Part shown: piece after piece, positions 7,817 to 16,973 of the stretch
Layout: every line of letters begins with the position of its first letter
Numbering within the stretch: position 1 is the stretch's first letter
Assembly (NCBI GenBank): GCA_019241645.1
Contig: JAFAWQ010000023.1
Span: 1 to 64,000, forward strand
Length of the DNA stretch: 64,000 nucleotides
Origin: Alphaproteobacteria bacterium
Lineage (GTDB): Bacteria; Pseudomonadota; Alphaproteobacteria; Micropepsales; Micropepsaceae
Reading direction: 5' to 3'
Made by a program: the position numbers and the translations under genes
The notes under the pieces: model-generated
Databases searched by the model: none
Seen by the model: the letters and a program-made list of their open reading frames with translations, nothing else
What the model was told of the DNA's origin: nothing

Positions 7817-9121
7817 ATGCAATTCCGGATCGTACCCGCGCGCGTGGCAGTTGCGGCTTTGATGGTGAGTTTCGCTGCAGTGATTTTGGCCGGCAGCGCC
7901 CGGGCCGCTATCGAGCCTATGGATCATTTCCGTCTCGACGGCAAGCGCGAGATGAACCATCCCTGGGGCGTCACGGTTGATGGCGTCGGAAACGTCTACG
8001 TCGCCGACACCAACCGGCATCGCATCGTCAAGTTCATCGCCAACCGGCACCAGGCGCTGATCTTCGGAAAGTTCGGCAGCGGCGACGGCCAGCTGGCTTA
8101 TCCAATGTCGGTCGCGGTCGAGGACGATCTGTCCGGACAGCGCACGCTCGTGCATGTGGCGGACTGGGGAAATGACCGGATCGTCACCTTCGACGACGAG
8201 GGCAATTTCGTGAGATCGTTCGGATCGTTCGGCAGCGGCAATGGCCAGCTCAATCATCCCAATGGCATTGCCATCGTTCCTGGCTATCCGGGCGGCGGCA
8301 CCTATGTGACGGAAGAGCGCAACAACCGCGTGTCGGTTTTCACGCAGGACGGCCAGTTCTCCCGCACGTTCTACTGCCTTGGTTGTCCGGACAATCAGTT
8401 CAACGTTCCCGCCGGCATCGGTGTCCGGCAAGCATCGGCCGACTTGTTCGAGGTCTATGTCACCGAAACGTATGGCGGGAGGGTCGATGTCCTCAATGCC
8501 GCCGATGGGACGTGGGTGCGCAGCTTCGGAAGCGCCGGGCAACAAGCGGGCCAGCTCAATTTCCCCGATGAGATTGCCGTGGACGCAGATGGCTCGTCGT
8601 GGGTCGCGGAGAGCGGCGAGCCTTACAGAGTCTCCAAGTTTGGTCCCGCAGGCAACTATCTGCTGTCGTTTTCGCAGGCATTCAATCAGCCACACGGCGT
8701 CGCACTGGATCTTCAGGGGAAGATTTACGTCGCGAATACGACCGAAAACCAGATCGATAAATTTCGTGAGGTCGATGGAAGGCTTTTCACGCTTATTGAA
8801 CAAACGCGGGATTATTGGCTGGACACAAAAGGGGCCTGGTTTTTCCTTTCTTATAACGGCCTCGAACAATCCTGCGAAGCCATCGGCAAGGCGACCATCA
8901 TTGTGGACCAGGACGATCCGAATTCCCCGACATTCCACGTCGAAGGCGGCCCGGTCACTCTGGCACAGACGGCCGATCTCAAGATGGATCTTACGGACAA
9001 ACAGGTCGTCAAGCTTGCGAAGGCCTGGCAAAAAGGAAAGGTGAGCAAGGTTCTCGGGAACTTCAGTGCGAAGTGTCAGGACGGATTACGGCTCAAGAAA
9101 AAGGACGAGTGGTTGCAGTGA
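7817..9121 (+). CDS. Exported NHL-repeat six-bladed beta-propeller protein
   Basis: A protein of 434 residues. A signal peptide (about 1-31) ends in GSARA. Six NHL units follow, each with the pattern HPxGVxVD-xxGNVYVAD-xxNxRIxxF: about HPWGVTVDG, YPMSVAVED, HPNGIAIVP, VPAGIGVRQ, FPDEIAVDA and QPHGVALDL, with the last ending at residue 310 or so. The C-terminal 120 residues are a separate unassigned domain with two cysteines. NHL propellers are binding scaffolds, sometimes with lyase activity; no catalytic site could be identified. The start at 7817 follows GGAGGGG at 7805-7811; an in-frame ATG at 7772 would spoil the signal peptide. Confidence 0.85.
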   Translation: MQFRIVPARVAVAALMVSFAAVILAGSARAAIEPMDHFRLDGKREMNHPWGVTVDGVGNVYVADTNRHRIVKFIANRHQALIFGKFGSGDGQLAYPMSVAVEDDLSGQRTLVHVADWGNDRIVTFDDEGNFVRSFGSFGSGNGQLNHPNGIAIVPGYPGGGTYVTEERNNRVSVFTQDGQFSRTFYCLGCPDNQFNVPAGIGVRQASADLFEVYVTETYGGRVDVLNAADGTWVRSFGSAGQQAGQLNFPDEIAVDADGSSWVAESGEPYRVSKFGPAGNYLLSFSQAFNQPHGVALDLQGKIYVANTTENQIDKFREVDGRLFTLIEQTRDYWLDTKGAWFFLSYNGLEQSCEAIGKATIIVDQDDPNSPTFHVEGGPVTLAQTADLKMDLTDKQVVKLAKAWQKGKVSKVLGNFSAKCQDGLRLKKKDEWLQ

Positions 9122-9152
9122 TCTGTGAGCGGCACAACTCGGCTGGATCGCA

Positions 9153-10109
9153 TCAATTGGCCGGCGGAGCGAAGGTATAGCGCTCGATGCCGGAGTAGTC
9201 GTCGAGCTTCCAGAGCTGGATGAACTGAATCCAATTTCCCGCGCTTTTGGCATCCTCGCCGGGCACGGGATCGTCCATGCGGCGCGTGCCGATGCTCAGC
9301 ACCAGTTCGTTCTTCAGCCACAGCATTCCCTCCGGCCCGCGCGCGGCGCCGCCATGCAGAACGCGGTCTTCCTCCGTGCGATATTCTTCATGGCCGGCAC
9401 GCCAGCCATCGGCCGCAAGCTGGCTGTGCAGAGCGGATTCCGCCGCATCGAGCTCCTGCCGCGAAACCGTGTGCGCCGACAACCCGACATTTACGGATTC
9501 AATTCGCTCTGGTTCGCGCGTATAGGGCGACACGAAATAGTAGCGGCAGTTGCGGAACACCGTCTGCGTGCCTGGCACCCGATAATCGAACACGCCGCCG
9601 GCGCCGATGGAGCTGGTGATCGGTGCTCGCGCCTGAATATCGATTTTCAGACTCGATTGGCGCACCATGTCGATGAAGGTCATGCCAGGAGCCGCGACCA
9701 GTGTCCCTTCAGAGGGGCCGGGCGCCTCCGCCGGCGTTGACCCGGCCGACAAAGTGCTCAAGGCACCGTCCCGGATCGCCGCCGGGATGGCGATGGCCGA
9801 GCCAAGCGCCATCAAACCCCACAGAACAAATACAATGAGATTACGCCCGCTGATCGCCGAACGTATCACCGGCACGTCTTCATTTCCGATATGCTGTTGG
9901 AAGCCGAGCACAGCGCCGACCATCAGCGGAATCGCCGAGATCACCAGGACAGCCAGAAGCCCGATCATGATCGCCAGGATCGGAATGCGAAAGGGACCGG
10001 CATCGCGAATGACGCCGGATGCCTGCAGGATGTTCCCGCCCCAGCCGATGATCAGCAGGAGGGCGAACGACCCACCGCACAGGATAGCAAAGGTTTTGGT
10101 GCTCGGCAT
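9153..10109 (-). CDS. Hypothetical three-helix membrane protein with soluble C-terminal domain
   Basis: A protein of 318 residues. Three hydrophobic segments are visible at about 8-30, 42-68 and 90-110, followed by a soluble domain of roughly 200 residues containing a tyrosine-rich segment (NCRYYFVSPYTREPERI) and ending with KLDDYSGIERYTFAPPAN. I do not recognise the family. The start ATG follows a good AAGGGGAAACGA ribosome-binding site. It converges on the NHL gene with 31 bases between stops and diverges from the DUF1289 gene. Confidence 0.7.
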   Translation of the reverse strand: MPSTKTFAILCGGSFALLLIIGWGGNILQASGVIRDAGPFRIPILAIMIGLLAVLVISAIPLMVGAVLGFQQHIGNEDVPVIRSAISGRNLIVFVLWGLMALGSAIAIPAAIRDGALSTLSAGSTPAEAPGPSEGTLVAAPGMTFIDMVRQSSLKIDIQARAPITSSIGAGGVFDYRVPGTQTVFRNCRYYFVSPYTREPERIESVNVGLSAHTVSRQELDAAESALHSQLAADGWRAGHEEYRTEEDRVLHGGAARGPEGMLWLKNELVLSIGTRRMDDPVPGEDAKSAGNWIQFIQLWKLDDYSGIERYTFAPPAN

Positions 10110-10210
10110 TTCGTTTCCCCTTCCCCGCCGCCATCAGATTTGGGGGCGGAAGAAAACGCAACAGCGAAGGGACACTATCGCCCCCTCTCCGGACCCGATA
10201 CAGCCGAGCA

Positions 10211-10411
10211 ATGATCGAATCACCTTGCATCAAGGTCTGCACGCTGGAGGCTGAATCCGGCCTCTGCATCGGTTGCGGCCGCTCGCTCGATGAGATCGCG
10301 CGGTGGTCTTCCATGCCCGACGTTGAACGGCAGGCGATCGTGCGCGGGTTGCCGGACCGCCTTGCCGCGATGCCGCAAGCAGCGGCAATCACATCCGCGA
10401 AACAGGCCTGA
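10211..10411 (+). CDS. DUF1289 small Cys-rich protein
   Basis: A 66-residue protein with the DUF1289 signature: ESPCIKVC near the N-terminus, then GLCIGCGRSLDEIARW, giving four cysteines that could bind zinc or an iron-sulfur centre. The family is common in proteobacteria and has no settled function. The gene lies 61 bases before pepN on the same strand and may be co-transcribed with it. Its 3-prime end overlaps a spurious upstream extension of the pepN frame, which is why pepN is started at 10473. Confidence 0.85.
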   Translation: MIESPCIKVCTLEAESGLCIGCGRSLDEIARWSSMPDVERQAIVRGLPDRLAAMPQAAAITSAKQA

Positions 10412-10472
10412 CAGGATCCGTTCCCGCCGCTATACCGGTCGCCTTTATGGAACGCTCACTGCAGGATACGCC

Positions 10473-13097
10473 ATGCGAACCGACGAACCGCGCGCCATTC
10501 ACCTCAAGGATTATCGCGCGCCCGATTTCCACATTTCGAAAATCGACCTCGATTTCGTGCTGGCGCCGGAAAATACTCGCGTCACGGCCAGGATGCAGGT
10601 GAAACGAAACGGCGCGAACTCGGCGCCGCTGGTGTTGAATGGCGAGCATCTCAAGCTCGTTTCACTGCGGCTCGACGATGAAGAGCTGCCGGAAAGCCGC
10701 TACCGGGCCGATGCCGAAACGCTCACCATCGACAACTTGCCGGACGAATTCGTGCTGGACGCTATCACCGAAATCGCCCCCGCCAGCAATACGTCGCTTG
10801 AGGGGTTGTATGTCTCCAAGGGAATCTTCTGCACGCAATGCGAGGCGGAAGGCTTCCGCCGCATCACCTATTATCTCGACCGGCCGGACAATCTGGCCGT
10901 CTTCACCACGCGGATCGAAGCGGACAAGCGCCAATATCCGGTACTGTTGTCGAATGGCAATCTCGTCGAGTCGGGCGAGCTTGCAGATGGACGGCATTTC
11001 GCCAAATGGATCGATCCCTTCCCCAAGCCTTGTTATCTCTTCGCGCTTGTGGCCGGCGACCTCGGCCACATCCGCGATGAATTCGTCACCGCCAGCGGCC
11101 GCAAGGTGGACTTGCGCATCTATGTCGAGCACCGCAACGAGCAACGCGCTACATATGCGATGGACTCGCTCAAGCGGGCGATGAAATGGGACGAAGAGGC
11201 GTACGGCCGGGAATACGATCTCGACATCTTCATGATCGTGGCGGTGAGCGCCTTCAATTTCGGCGCCATGGAGAACAAGGGCCTCAACATCTTCAACGAC
11301 AAGGTCCTGCTGGCTTCTCCCGAAACCGCCACCGACGACGACTATGCACGCATCGAGGGCGTGGTGGCGCACGAGTACTTCCACAACTGGACCGGCGACC
11401 GCATCACCTGCCGCGACTGGTTTCAACTGTCGCTGAAGGAAGGACTCACCGTCTTTCGCGACGCGAGTTTCTCGGGCGACATGCGCTCGGCCGGCGTCAA
11501 GCGCATCGAGGATGTGAAGTTCCTGCGCCTGCGGCAGTTCCAGGAGGATGGCGGCCCCCTCGCCCATCCGGTGCAACCGCAAAGCTACATCACCATCGAC
11601 AATTTCTATACGGCCACTGTGTACGAGAAAGGCGCCGAAATCATCGGCATGCTCAAAACGCTGGTGGGCGACGACGGCTACAGAAAAGCCACCGATCTCT
11701 ATTTCGATCGGCACGACGGCCAGGCGGTCACCATCGAGGAATGGGTGAAGTGCTTCGAGGATGCGTGCGGGCGTGACCTTTCGCAGTTCCGGCTGTGGTA
11801 TCGGCAATCGGGCACGCCGACCATCGAGGCGAAAGGCGAGTACGATTCCGCCAACCAGAGATATGCGCTGACGCTCAAGCAGACTCTGCCGCCCACACCT
11901 GGGCAGCCGCAAAAGCAGCCCATGCAGATTCCGGTGCGGCTGGGGTTCGTCGCCAAGAGCGGGCGAACTCTGCCGCTAACCCTGGAAGGGGAAAATGCGA
12001 TCGGACCGGACGAGCGCGTGATCGAATTGAGCGTGCCGGAGCAGCGCTTCGTGTTCGTCGACGTTCCGGAAAAACCGCTTCTTTCCATCGGGCGCCGTTT
12101 CTCCGCGCCGGTGCATTTCAAAGTGCCGATGGATCGCGCTGCCCGTGCGGCATTGATGGGCCGCGACAGCGATCAGTTCAACCGCTGGGAAGCCGGCCAG
12201 GCGCTGGCAACTGAAATCCTGATCGAGATGGCGTCGGTCGCAGGTGGGCCAGCGGTGGATCGCGTGTACGTTGATGCCATTGCGGACGTCCTGGCGCGCG
12301 CAGACGAAGATCATGCCTTCGCGGCCGAAATGCTTGTGCCGCCTAGCGAAGGCGAGCTCGCACTCAAGGTACAGCCCGCCGATCCGGATGCGATTCATGC
12401 TGCGCGCAAGGCGCTGATTGGTCGCGTGGCTCAAGTGCATGCGAGCGAATTCGGCCGCATCTACGACACGCTGGAATCGCGCGATTCGTATGCCCCCGAC
12501 GCAGGATCCGCCGGCCGGCGCGCGTTGCGCAACGTCTGTTTGCGCTATCTGACGGCGGCGGAGGACGATGCAGCGGCCGAACTCGCCGAAAACCACTATC
12601 GCACGGCCACGAATATGACCGACATGGTCGCAGGGCTTGCCGCGCTTACGCGGATGGATTCACCGCGCCGAGAACAGGCGTTCACGCACTTCTATGACCG
12701 CTTTGCTAACGATCTGCTGGTGCTCGACAAGTGGATGGGCCTGCAGGCGTCCTCGCCATTGCCGCATACAATTTTACAGGTCCGCAAGCTTATGCAACAT
12801 CCGGCCTTCGACATGAAAAACCCGAACCGGGTCCGCGCTCTGATCGGCGCCTTCTCGGCCAATCACCTGCGCTTCCACGAAACCGAGGGTTCCGGCTATG
12901 CGCTGGTTGGCGAGGTCATCCGCGCGCTGGATGCCATCAATCCGCAGGTGGCCGCGCGAATGGCGGCGGCGTTCGAGAACTGGCGGCGCTACGACGAAAA
13001 GCGCCGGTCCTTGATGCGGGCCGAACTGGAGAAGACCCTGAACAAGCCGGGGCTTTCGTCCAATCTGTTCGAAGTCGCGAGCAAGATGCTTCAGTAA
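10473..13097 (+). CDS. pepN: Aminopeptidase N (M1 family)
   Basis: Zinc aminopeptidase removing N-terminal residues from peptides in the cytosol. The protein has 874 residues, matching the roughly 870 of the E. coli enzyme. The exopeptidase motif GAMEN lies at about 264-268, and the zinc motif HEYFH at 300-304 with the third ligand E323 in LKEGLTVF. The C-terminal half is the alpha-helical domain of the PepN subfamily. The ATG at 10473 gives MRTDEPRAIHLKDYRAP, the family-typical opening, with GCAGGA just upstream; the frame open from 10290 overlaps the DUF1289 gene and is not used. Confidence 0.95.
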   Translation: MRTDEPRAIHLKDYRAPDFHISKIDLDFVLAPENTRVTARMQVKRNGANSAPLVLNGEHLKLVSLRLDDEELPESRYRADAETLTIDNLPDEFVLDAITEIAPASNTSLEGLYVSKGIFCTQCEAEGFRRITYYLDRPDNLAVFTTRIEADKRQYPVLLSNGNLVESGELADGRHFAKWIDPFPKPCYLFALVAGDLGHIRDEFVTASGRKVDLRIYVEHRNEQRATYAMDSLKRAMKWDEEAYGREYDLDIFMIVAVSAFNFGAMENKGLNIFNDKVLLASPETATDDDYARIEGVVAHEYFHNWTGDRITCRDWFQLSLKEGLTVFRDASFSGDMRSAGVKRIEDVKFLRLRQFQEDGGPLAHPVQPQSYITIDNFYTATVYEKGAEIIGMLKTLVGDDGYRKATDLYFDRHDGQAVTIEEWVKCFEDACGRDLSQFRLWYRQSGTPTIEAKGEYDSANQRYALTLKQTLPPTPGQPQKQPMQIPVRLGFVAKSGRTLPLTLEGENAIGPDERVIELSVPEQRFVFVDVPEKPLLSIGRRFSAPVHFKVPMDRAARAALMGRDSDQFNRWEAGQALATEILIEMASVAGGPAVDRVYVDAIADVLARADEDHAFAAEMLVPPSEGELALKVQPADPDAIHAARKALIGRVAQVHASEFGRIYDTLESRDSYAPDAGSAGRRALRNVCLRYLTAAEDDAAAELAENHYRTATNMTDMVAGLAALTRMDSPRREQAFTHFYDRFANDLLVLDKWMGLQASSPLPHTILQVRKLMQHPAFDMKNPNRVRALIGAFSANHLRFHETEGSGYALVGEVIRALDAINPQVAARMAAAFENWRRYDEKRRSLMRAELEKTLNKPGLSSNLFEVASKMLQ

Positions 13098-13124
13098 TTC
13101 TCACGGCAGCACGAACCGGTGCCG

Positions 13125-13469
13125 TTAGGAGTTGTCTTTTCCGCGGTTCAATCCCGCGCGCTCTTGCAGTCGCATCCGCCGGCCGCTGGGCAGTTCCTGG
13201 GGCACAAGCTTGGAAAGCGCGACGGTAAAAATTGCCCACAATACGGATGCGCAGATGTGGCTGGCGACAAAATAGATGTGATCTCCCAAACCAGAATCGG
13301 GATGCGCAAAAGACGATAGGAAACCGAATGCTACGGCGATCACCGGCACCGCGATGCACAGGAGCTCAACCTTGCGGGCCCAGAACAGGATGCCCGCCAC
13401 GACACCGCCCACTCCGGCGACCGGCGCCAGCAGGCTGGCATAGATAGAGATAATGAAAAGACCGATCAT
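13125..13469 (-). CDS. Hypothetical small membrane protein
   Basis: A 114-residue protein with three likely membrane helices (about 2-30, 36-55 and 62-88) and a basic, hydrophilic tail (SGRRMRLQERAGLNRGK). The ATG at 13469 is preceded by GGGGAAGG at a spacing of five bases. It converges on pepN with 27 bases between stops. I do not recognise the family; the call rests on the ribosome-binding site and the hydrophobic pattern. Confidence 0.5.
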   Translation of the reverse strand: MIGLFIISIYASLLAPVAGVGGVVAGILFWARKVELLCIAVPVIAVAFGFLSSFAHPDSGLGDHIYFVASHICASVLWAIFTVALSKLVPQELPSGRRMRLQERAGLNRGKDNS

Positions 13470-13580
13470 TCGAGCCTTCCCCGTTGGAAAGCCGGATTAT
13501 CGCGGGAGGGTTTGCCGCCAAGTTAGAGCGAAACTTCAAATCCGAACGAAATCGCCATACTTTGTGCATCAACGATTGTT

Positions 13581-13769
13581 TTAAGTCTCCCCGTTACTGA
13601 CCTGATCTTTTGATCGCTTAAACCGCCGAACCAGAAATCCCGCGCCGATGGCGGCGAACAAAGCTATCAACGGATTTGTAATGCCAAGCCGCTTCAGTCC
13701 AGCAAGTCCCGAAGTGCTCCGATCGCCGCTCTCTTCACCAGGCTTTGTATCATCAGGAATCATCGGCAT
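13581..13769 (-). CDS. Possible small single-pass membrane protein
   Basis: A 62-residue frame with an acidic head (DDTKPGEESGD), one hydrophobic segment (NPLIALFAAIGAGFLV, about 32-47) and a basic end (RRFKRSKDQ), an arrangement that makes sense for a one-helix membrane protein. The ribosome-binding site is weak and a second ATG lies two codons in. It may be real but could be chance. It lies downstream of ccmH on the same strand, with 90 bases between. Confidence 0.35.
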   Translation of the reverse strand: MPMIPDDTKPGEESGDRSTSGLAGLKRLGITNPLIALFAAIGAGFLVRRFKRSKDQVSNGET

Positions 13770-13859
13770 CGGTGAACTCGCAAAGACAGGTCGCCCTAGC
13801 CTTGTATACCTCCGCGCGAACCTGCGGAACCCGTCATCGGACGTTATCGCCAGCGCGGG

Positions 13860-14321
13860 TTAACGGCCTTGGCCACCCAGCAACGCTGCAACCTGGTTTT
13901 CCTCTTCGGCTGAAAGGGCCTCGGCCGTTTGAGGCCGCCGACGCGAAAGATAAATTCCCGCACCCATGCCACCGGCGATGAGCACCAGTAGCGGGCCCAG
14001 CCAGAGCACCAATGTTTCCGGACGGAAAGGTGGTTGCAGAAGCACATAGGTGCCATAGCGCTTGACAAGGAAAGCCTTCGCCTGCTCGTCGCTGTCTCCC
14101 TTGAGCAGTCGCTCGCGCAGCAGCACCCGAAGATCGTGCGCCAGATCGGCGTCGGAATCGTCAATAGTCTGATTCTGACAGACCACGCAGCGCAATTCCT
14201 GGCTGATGGCGCGGGCACGGCTTTCGAGCTTCGGATCCGAAAGCTGTTCGTTGGGAAGCACGGCATGCGCGACAGTGGCCGTTATCGACAGACCAACGAC
14301 CGCAGCCGCCAGCCGGTTCAT
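13860..14321 (-). CDS. ccmH: Cytochrome c maturation protein CcmH
   Basis: Periplasm-facing thiol protein that reduces apocytochrome c or hands it to the haem ligation complex. The protein has 153 residues: signal peptide (about 1-20), the family motif LRCVVCQN with C45 and C48, a helical domain, a membrane anchor (LVLWLGPLLVLIAGGMGAGIYL) and a short cytosolic tail. The start at 14321 overlaps the ccmG stop (ATGA). No ccmI-type extension or gene follows, so the short CcmH form is used without an adjacent CcmI. Confidence 0.93.
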   Translation of the reverse strand: MNRLAAAVVGLSITATVAHAVLPNEQLSDPKLESRARAISQELRCVVCQNQTIDDSDADLAHDLRVLLRERLLKGDSDEQAKAFLVKRYGTYVLLQPPFRPETLVLWLGPLLVLIAGGMGAGIYLSRRRPQTAEALSAEEENQVAALLGGQGR

Positions 14322-14851
14322 GATTCCGCTCTCAAATGGTCCATCAGCGGCTTGATAGTGTTTGTCCAATCCTTCGGAGCGATCGGGCCGGTATGCTTGT
14401 ATCGCACCATTCCCCGCGCATCGATAACAAAGGTTTCAGGCACGCCGGTGATGCCGAGGTCTATGCCTGTGCGGCCACTTCGATCGTTGCCCGCGCGCAT
14501 GTAAGGATCGCCGTTGACGCGGAGGTAGCGGGCGCCGTCACTGGCCTTGTCTTTCCAGTCGAGGCCGTCGACAGGCACGCCTTCAGCTTTTAGCTGCAGC
14601 AGCACCGGATGCTCGACGCGGCAGGACACACACCACGATGCAAATACATTCAACAGCCGCGGTTCAGCGCGAAATTGCATCGAGGACAGACCCGCATCGT
14701 GCGGGCGGACCGCGGGAAGTACGAACGCCGGCAAAGGCTGGTTGATCAGCACTGACGGAAGTTTGGATGGATCTCGCTTCAGCCCGATCGCAAAAATCGC
14801 CACCACCGCGGCGAACAAAGCTACAGGCAACGCGAACAGAAGGCGCTTCAT
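14318..14851 (-). CDS. ccmG: Thiol:disulfide interchange protein CcmG/DsbE
   Basis: Membrane-anchored periplasmic thioredoxin-like reductant of the cytochrome c maturation pathway. The protein has 177 residues: N-terminal anchor (about 1-24), active site WCVSC with C74 and C77, and the cis-Pro loop GVPETFVID of the thioredoxin fold. It is overlapped by four bases at both ends, with ccmF upstream and ccmH downstream, so the three are one operon. The longer open frame upstream of 14851 only shadows ccmF. Confidence 0.93.
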   Translation of the reverse strand: MKRLLFALPVALFAAVVAIFAIGLKRDPSKLPSVLINQPLPAFVLPAVRPHDAGLSSMQFRAEPRLLNVFASWCVSCRVEHPVLLQLKAEGVPVDGLDWKDKASDGARYLRVNGDPYMRAGNDRSGRTGIDLGITGVPETFVIDARGMVRYKHTGPIAPKDWTNTIKPLMDHLRAES

Positions 14852-16821
14852 GCGGCACCCTGTACGGCCGCGGCGCGAAACGCCGGCGCCGCGAAGCCGA
14901 CGCGCAAGCGGCGATCCGCGAGCGACAGCATCCCGCCGAAAGCCATCAGGAATGCTCCGGCCCAAATCCAATCGACCAGTGGATGATCCCACATCCGCAC
15001 AACAATGCTGCCGTCCGGATTCTGGTCGCCAACCGAGACGTAGGTATTGCCAAGAATGCCGACACCAATGCCCGCGTCGGTCGTTTGAGTGCCGCTCACG
15101 GGATAGAACCGCCGTTGGGAGATGAGTGTCCGTTCGCCGCTGCGGCTTCCCACCTTGAAGCGCGCTTCCATCGCCTGGTAATTCGGCCCGTGCATTGGAA
15201 GAACGCTTTCCAGTCTCACCTCCTGACCCGCGAGGTCCACGCTCTGACCGGCCCGCATGTTCAGCACCTTCTCGGTCTGAAAGGCGCTGACCGCCGTAAT
15301 TCCAAGCGCCGTGACTCCAAGGCCCGCATGCGCCAGCACGAATCCGTAAGTTGCCAGCGGCGTGCTGCGCGCGAAGCGCCGCCAATCGCCGCCGCTTGTG
15401 AACCTGTAACGCCGGACAAGGACCGCCGCCGCTCCGGCAATGAGGAAAACGCCAAGCGCAATGCCACCGGCCGTCAGCACAAATTTCATGCCAAGGAACA
15501 ACACAGCAAGGAACAATGCGCCGGCCGCAAGAAGCAGCGGCAATCGCAGTCGTCCCGCAACGTTCCACCAGGCGTTGCGCTTCCAGTCGAGCATGGGTCC
15601 GAAGCTCACAAGGATGAGGAGCGGGATGAAAATAGGCACGAACGTCATTCGGTAATAAGGGGGGCCGACGGATACCGGTGCGCCCTTCACGAGATCGACG
15701 AAGACGGGATAGAACGTGCCGAGAAATACCGCCGCGGTCGCGCCCAGCAGGAAGACATTGTTCAGGGTGATGCCGCCCTCGCGCGACAGCGGCGCGAACA
15801 GGGCGCCGGTGCGCATCGCCGGGGCCCGCCAGGCGAACAGCGCCAACGCCGTTCCCGTGAGCCCGCCGATGATGCCGAGGATGTACACGCCGCGCTTCGC
15901 ATCGAGTGCGAAAGCGTGCACGCTGGTCAGCACGCCGGAGCGTACCAGGAATGTCCCGATAAGGCTCAGCGAAAACGTGAGTATCGCGAGCAATATGGTC
16001 CAGCTGACAAGCGCACCGCGCTTTTCCAGCACGAGCGAGGAATGCAGCAATGCCGTGCCCATCAGCCACGGCATCAATGAAGCGTTTTCGACAGGATCCC
16101 AGAACCACCAACCACCCCAACCCAATGTGTAATAGGCCCAGCAACTTCCTGCCGCGATGCCGACAGTAAGCGCGATCCAGGAAGCCAACACCCACGGCCG
16201 TACCCAGCGCGCCCAGGCGGCATCCACGCGGCCCTCGATCAAAGCCGCGACGGCGAACGCGAACGCCGCGGAGAACCCGACATACCCCAGATAAAGAACG
16301 GGCGGATGAAAGACGAGCCCGGGATCCTGCAGCAGCGGGTTGAGTTCGTTGCCGTCGAACGGTGCGGGATTGAGGCGCAGGAAAGGATTGGAGGTGAACA
16401 GCGAGAAGCCCAGAAAGGCCGCGCCAATCACCGCCTGCGCGGCGAGAACGCGCGCCTGCAATGTTTCACGCAGCGAAGAGCCGAACCAGGCAACGGAGGC
16501 GCCCTGCACCGCAAGGATCAGCACCCACAGGACCATCGAGCCTTCGTGATTGCCCCAGGTCGCGGCGATACGATAGATTGCGGGCTGGGCGCTGTTGCTG
16601 TGCTGAGCGACCAGGGCCACGGACAAATCGTTTTGCAGGAACGATGTCGCGAGCGCGAGAAACATCGTTCCCACGAACAGTAATTGCATCCAGGCGGCTG
16701 CTCGCGCAAGTGCCATCAACGCCGGATCGCGCCGGTGGGCGCCGGCAAACCCTGCAAACGTCTGGCACAGGCCCATGAGGAACGCGAGAATCAGCGCGAG
16801 CTGACCGATTTCTGCAACCAT
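14848..16821 (-). CDS. ccmF: Haem lyase subunit CcmF
   Basis: Polytopic inner-membrane component of the haem ligation complex. The protein has 657 residues, the normal length. The Trp-rich WWD motif is GWGGWWFWDPVENASLMPW, the N-terminal region contains the family stretch ATWGNHEGSMVLWVLIL, and many membrane helices are visible throughout. It is the first gene of ccmF-ccmG-ccmH. The haem chaperone gene ccmE, often placed just upstream of ccmF, is not here: the upstream neighbour is the S8 protease. The operon would serve the c-type cytochrome encoded at 47464-47997. Confidence 0.95.
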   Translation of the reverse strand: MVAEIGQLALILAFLMGLCQTFAGFAGAHRRDPALMALARAAAWMQLLFVGTMFLALATSFLQNDLSVALVAQHSNSAQPAIYRIAATWGNHEGSMVLWVLILAVQGASVAWFGSSLRETLQARVLAAQAVIGAAFLGFSLFTSNPFLRLNPAPFDGNELNPLLQDPGLVFHPPVLYLGYVGFSAAFAFAVAALIEGRVDAAWARWVRPWVLASWIALTVGIAAGSCWAYYTLGWGGWWFWDPVENASLMPWLMGTALLHSSLVLEKRGALVSWTILLAILTFSLSLIGTFLVRSGVLTSVHAFALDAKRGVYILGIIGGLTGTALALFAWRAPAMRTGALFAPLSREGGITLNNVFLLGATAAVFLGTFYPVFVDLVKGAPVSVGPPYYRMTFVPIFIPLLILVSFGPMLDWKRNAWWNVAGRLRLPLLLAAGALFLAVLFLGMKFVLTAGGIALGVFLIAGAAAVLVRRYRFTSGGDWRRFARSTPLATYGFVLAHAGLGVTALGITAVSAFQTEKVLNMRAGQSVDLAGQEVRLESVLPMHGPNYQAMEARFKVGSRSGERTLISQRRFYPVSGTQTTDAGIGVGILGNTYVSVGDQNPDGSIVVRMWDHPLVDWIWAGAFLMAFGGMLSLADRRLRVGFAAPAFRAAAVQGAA

Positions 16822-16936
16822 CTTCGCAAAAAGAAAAACGCAGGGACGGTTCTAGCCCGCGATGCTTCCGGGAGGAATAGGAACTCGTCGTGACTGGCGC
16901 CCCGACCTGATCGCGAACGCAATCGACCGAAATGGT

Positions 16937-16970
16937 ATTGGGGTAGCCGGCGGTTAGCGGCTACCCCAAT
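16937..16970 (-). terminator. Perfect 13-bp stem hairpin after the S8 protease
   Basis: ATTGGGGTAGCCG is followed, after an 8-base loop, by its exact complement CGGCTACCCCAAT. It starts four bases after the protease stop codon on the minus strand. There is no T tract on either side, so it may act as an mRNA 3-prime stabiliser or an atypical terminator rather than a classical one. Confidence 0.6.
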
Positions 16971-16973
16971 CGC

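Noticed and set aside
7775-9031. A 418-residue open frame on the minus strand
   Set aside because: Antisense to the NHL-repeat gene, which has a signal peptide, a ribosome-binding site and six regular repeats.
13105-13128. Possible terminator after pepN
   Set aside because: A six-base stem ACGGCA/TGCCGT with an 11-base loop is too weak and is followed by a mixed tract, so it was not listed as a feature.
14767-16080. A 437-residue open frame on the plus strand
   Set aside because: It lies antisense to ccmF and ccmG, whose conserved motifs (WWD motif, CXXC) fix the coding strand; its own sequence is low-complexity Arg/Ala/Glu with no recognisable domain.
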